Assembly: GCA_902805475.1 (NCBI GenBank)
Contig: CADCSX010000008.1
Coordinates: 2,021,001-2,085,000, forward strand
Direction: 5' to 3'
From: Entonaema liquescens
Lineage: Eukaryota > Ascomycota > Sordariomycetes > Xylariales > Xylariaceae
DNA length: 64,000 nucleotides
Shown here: one piece after another, positions 61,401 through 64,000 of the stretch
How the letters are laid out: each line of letters starts with the position of its first letter
Numbering within the stretch: position 1 is the first letter of the stretch
Position numbers and translations under genes: made by a program
Notes under the pieces: model-generated
Told to the model about the DNA's origin: nothing
The model's input: the letters and a program-made list of their open reading frames with translations, nothing else
Databases searched by the model: none

Positions 61401-64000
61401 TTATTATATATTTAATTTTTATAAAATATTATTTTATATTTTTACTTAATAAACATTATAAATATTAATTTTATATTTAATTATTTAATAATAATATTTT
61501 AAATTAATATAATATAATTATTAATTTTTTATATAATTATATTTTATTATTTAAATAAACTTTCTTTAATTAATAATTTTTTTTAAATATAATTAATTTT
61601 TTTTAATTTTTAATTTTATTAATAATTATAAATATATTTTATAAAATTTTAATTTATTTTTTATATTTATTTTTATTTTTTTTATAATAATTAAAAACTT
61701 TTTTATTTTTATTAAAATATTTAATATTATTAATTATTTTTTATTTATTATTAATATATTAATAATTTTATTATTTAAAATATTAAAAATTATTTTCATT
61801 TTTATTTTTATTTATATAAAGATATGGTTATTTATAAATTTTATAAAAAAGATTTTATATATATTTTAAAATTAATTTAATTTTACATTAATATATAAAC
61901 TATTATATTATTATAAAAATCTTTATAATTTATATTATATAATTTAATTTTACAATCAATTAATATAATTATTAAATTTCTTTATAATCACATTTCCACA
62001 TTAATCGTAAGAAAATAAATCAAATTACAATAATATTATTAATTTAAAATTAAAAACAAAAGATTTTATACATTAAACAAAAGTATATAAACTTTGGTAA
62101 TTAAACTTTAAAAATATAAAACCTACAAAAATAAAGCAAAAATAACCAATTTAATAAATTTATTTAATTAACATATAATTAATAATTAAAAAACAACAAT
62201 ATAAAAATTACAAAAAATAAACAACAAATAAAAAACAACAATAAATCGCTTTATTTAAAAGATAATCGAAATAAAAATAAACAAAAAAAATAAATAAATT
62301 TAACATAAGGTTTAAAAAACCGAATAAACGTATTTAAAATTATAATAACATAAATTTTAACCATCATAAAATTAACCATAAAACGTTTAAAAAATAAAAA
62401 ACACATAATAAACATTTAAAAAATTAATTTAACATTAATATTTATTTAAACTTTTAATAATAAATTAATTTTAAACGTATAATTAAAACAATTTTTGGAA
62501 ATTTTATTAAATATAACCCTTTTAAATTTACCTTAATTTTTTAATTAATAAAAAATTTAAAAATTAACATTTAAAAATAAAATTTAATTAATAATTAAAA
62601 AAAAAATAATTTTAACAATAAACAGAAAAAACACTTTAAAAAACTAAAAAATAAAACATTTAAAATTATTTTTAACAAATAATTAATAAATAATAAATCC
62701 AATAACAAATTATTAAATTTATTAAATTTAAATTCGTTAAATTTAAAATCGTTAAACTCATTAAAATTAATTAAATTTTCGCAACATACAAAACGTATAA
62801 AATTAAAATCATTATTAAAATTATTAAAACCATTAAATTTATTAAATTCGTTAAATTCATTAAACAATAACTTAAAATCAAATAGCGATTTAAATATTTC
62901 CTATAATTAAAAAAAATAAAAGAAAAAGTCCAAAATAATTAAAAAATCAAAAACAAAAAAAACGTTATTGGAATTAATTAATCGTAATATTAAATTAAAA
63001 TAAAAACGTTTCGATTTTTCGATTAATAAAAATAATTATTTAAAAAATTAAAAGAATTAATAAATGTATAAAAAAACAATTATATTAACGTTCGAAAAAA
63101 TCAAATACGTTAAAAAAATAAAACTTACAAATATAAATAAATTAAAAATGGTTAAAATTATTATAAAAACGTACCGCCGTAATTTGTTGAATTTAATTAC
63201 CGATATACAAAAAAGTACAAAAATATTACAAACGTTTAATCGCATATACATTTTAATAAACAAAACTTATTAAAAAAAACATTAAAATAAATTTTTAAAT
63301 AAAAAATACAATAGTAAAAACTTTATTTAATATAATTTTAAATAATAATAAACCGTATAAAATATATAAAAATTAAAGATAAAATTTAATAATAAATAAT
63401 AAATTATTATATTTTTAATTAATTATAATAAAAAAGTTAAAAATTAAATGAAAATTACGTAAAAAAGTATCCGATTTTATAAATAAATTTTCACGAAAAT
63501 CATCGATAACTTCGTTAACAAATTTTAATATAAAAAATTTAATTAAAAAATTAATAATTTAATTTATAATACCCGTAAAAATATAAAAAGTAAATCCATA
63601 AAACCGAAATATTTAAAAAAAAAATAAGCCGAATTAAGATAAAAAAAAATTTATTATATTTTAAATACGGTAAATATAATTATCATAAAAAAAATTATCT
63701 AAAAAATAAAAAAATTAAAAGTTAAAATTATAATTATAATTATTAAATAAGTTATATATTATAATTGTTAATAAAATTAAATTAATACATAAATATAAAT
63801 AATAATATTTTCGTAATAATAATGGATAAAAAAATCATAATAATAATTATTAAATTATATAATAAAAAACGTTTTTAATAAAACTTAAATTATAAATTTT
63901 AAATTTTAAAAAACCTTAAACCGAAATTTTTTTACGCATTTAAAAATATTATTAAAATAAATTATTATTATATTATATATACCGAAAAAATTTTCTTAAA
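58430..64000. other. Extremely AT-rich, RIP-eroded block (right part)
   Basis: Up to about 61,970 this resembles the rest of the compartment and contains copies of the interspersed repeats (60,108-60,215; 60,436-60,535; 60,545-60,790; 60,860-61,215). Beyond about 61,970 the plus strand becomes A-rich with C well above G, and CpA survives. Open frames at 62,595-62,867 and 63,064-63,273 are low complexity and not supported. Confidence 0.75.
60108..61215 (+). repeat. Cluster of interspersed repeat copies
   Basis: Two direct copies of the ~130-bp block (60,108-60,215 and 60,436-60,535) are followed by two copies of the repeat also seen at 53,938-54,330 (60,545-60,790 and 60,860-61,215). The block at 60,510-60,545 (ATAAATATATATTAAGTTAT) corresponds to the uninterrupted version of the Tc1-like insertion site at 48,480-48,490/50,338-50,355. 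Confidence 0.6.

Noticed and set aside
62595..62867. Minus-strand open frame with repeated Asn/Glu/Phe
   Set aside because: It is produced by a degenerate TTAAATTCG-type short repeat in eroded DNA, with no domain or splice context.
63064..63273. Plus-strand 69-codon frame
   Set aside because: Lys/Ile/Asn-rich composition simply reflects A-rich DNA; at most a fragment of an eroded transposon.

Overview
The window looks like nuclear DNA of a filamentous ascomycete, probably a Sordariomycete. Most genes have short introns (about 35-160 nt) with GTAAGT/GTATGT-type donors and AG acceptors. The gene set is typical of such fungi: a p21-activated kinase, a Scp160-type KH protein, an RSC subunit, a killer-toxin-like chitinase. 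The right part shows the C-to-T erosion expected of repeat-induced point mutation (RIP). The class-level assignment is inference.

Bases 1 to about 37,540 are an ordinary gene-dense segment with eleven protein-coding genes. In order: Ste20-type PAK kinase (-), Scp160/vigilin KH protein (+), Rsc9-type ARID protein (-), a disordered protein of unknown function (+), an ataxin-10/Ctr86-type protein (-), a secreted FAD-linked oxidoreductase (-), methylthioadenosine phosphorylase (+), an M24-fold peptidase-like protein (+), a very large secreted LysM/chitin-binding/GH18 protein (-), a small secreted protein with a GPI-like tail behind a stop codon (-), and an acidic protein of unknown function (+). 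Apart from divergent or convergent pairing I see no pathway cluster. The first seven genes are mostly housekeeping; the last three are more accessory in character.

Bases from about 37,545 to the end are an extremely AT-rich compartment with no credible host gene. In places only one G or C occurs per 60 bases. It holds degenerate interspersed repeats, including a family with a tRNA-like head and a short-unit A-rich tail. Two normal-composition islands lie inside it: a 1.85-kb Tc1/mariner element with a TA duplication and a transposase broken by three in-frame TAG codons, and a 649-bp non-autonomous element with about 51-bp terminal inverted repeats. Both inserted after most of the erosion.

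The most interesting gene is the 1,528-residue product at 28,522-33,436. Chitin-binding and GH18 chitinase domains are followed by a hydrophobic segment with a pre-toxin-like motif and a C-terminal domain resembling NucA/NucB nucleases. This is the logic of a chitinase-delivered killer toxin in one polypeptide. About 3.2 kb away, past the small secreted protein, an acidic protein with a SUKH-like sequence pattern is a speculative immunity candidate.

Three otherwise well-formed genes contain six apparent single-base losses. Five have a specific short-run or homopolymer site; the sixth, in the first ste20 exon, is only localised to a repeat-bearing stretch. This points to assembly indels rather than gene decay.
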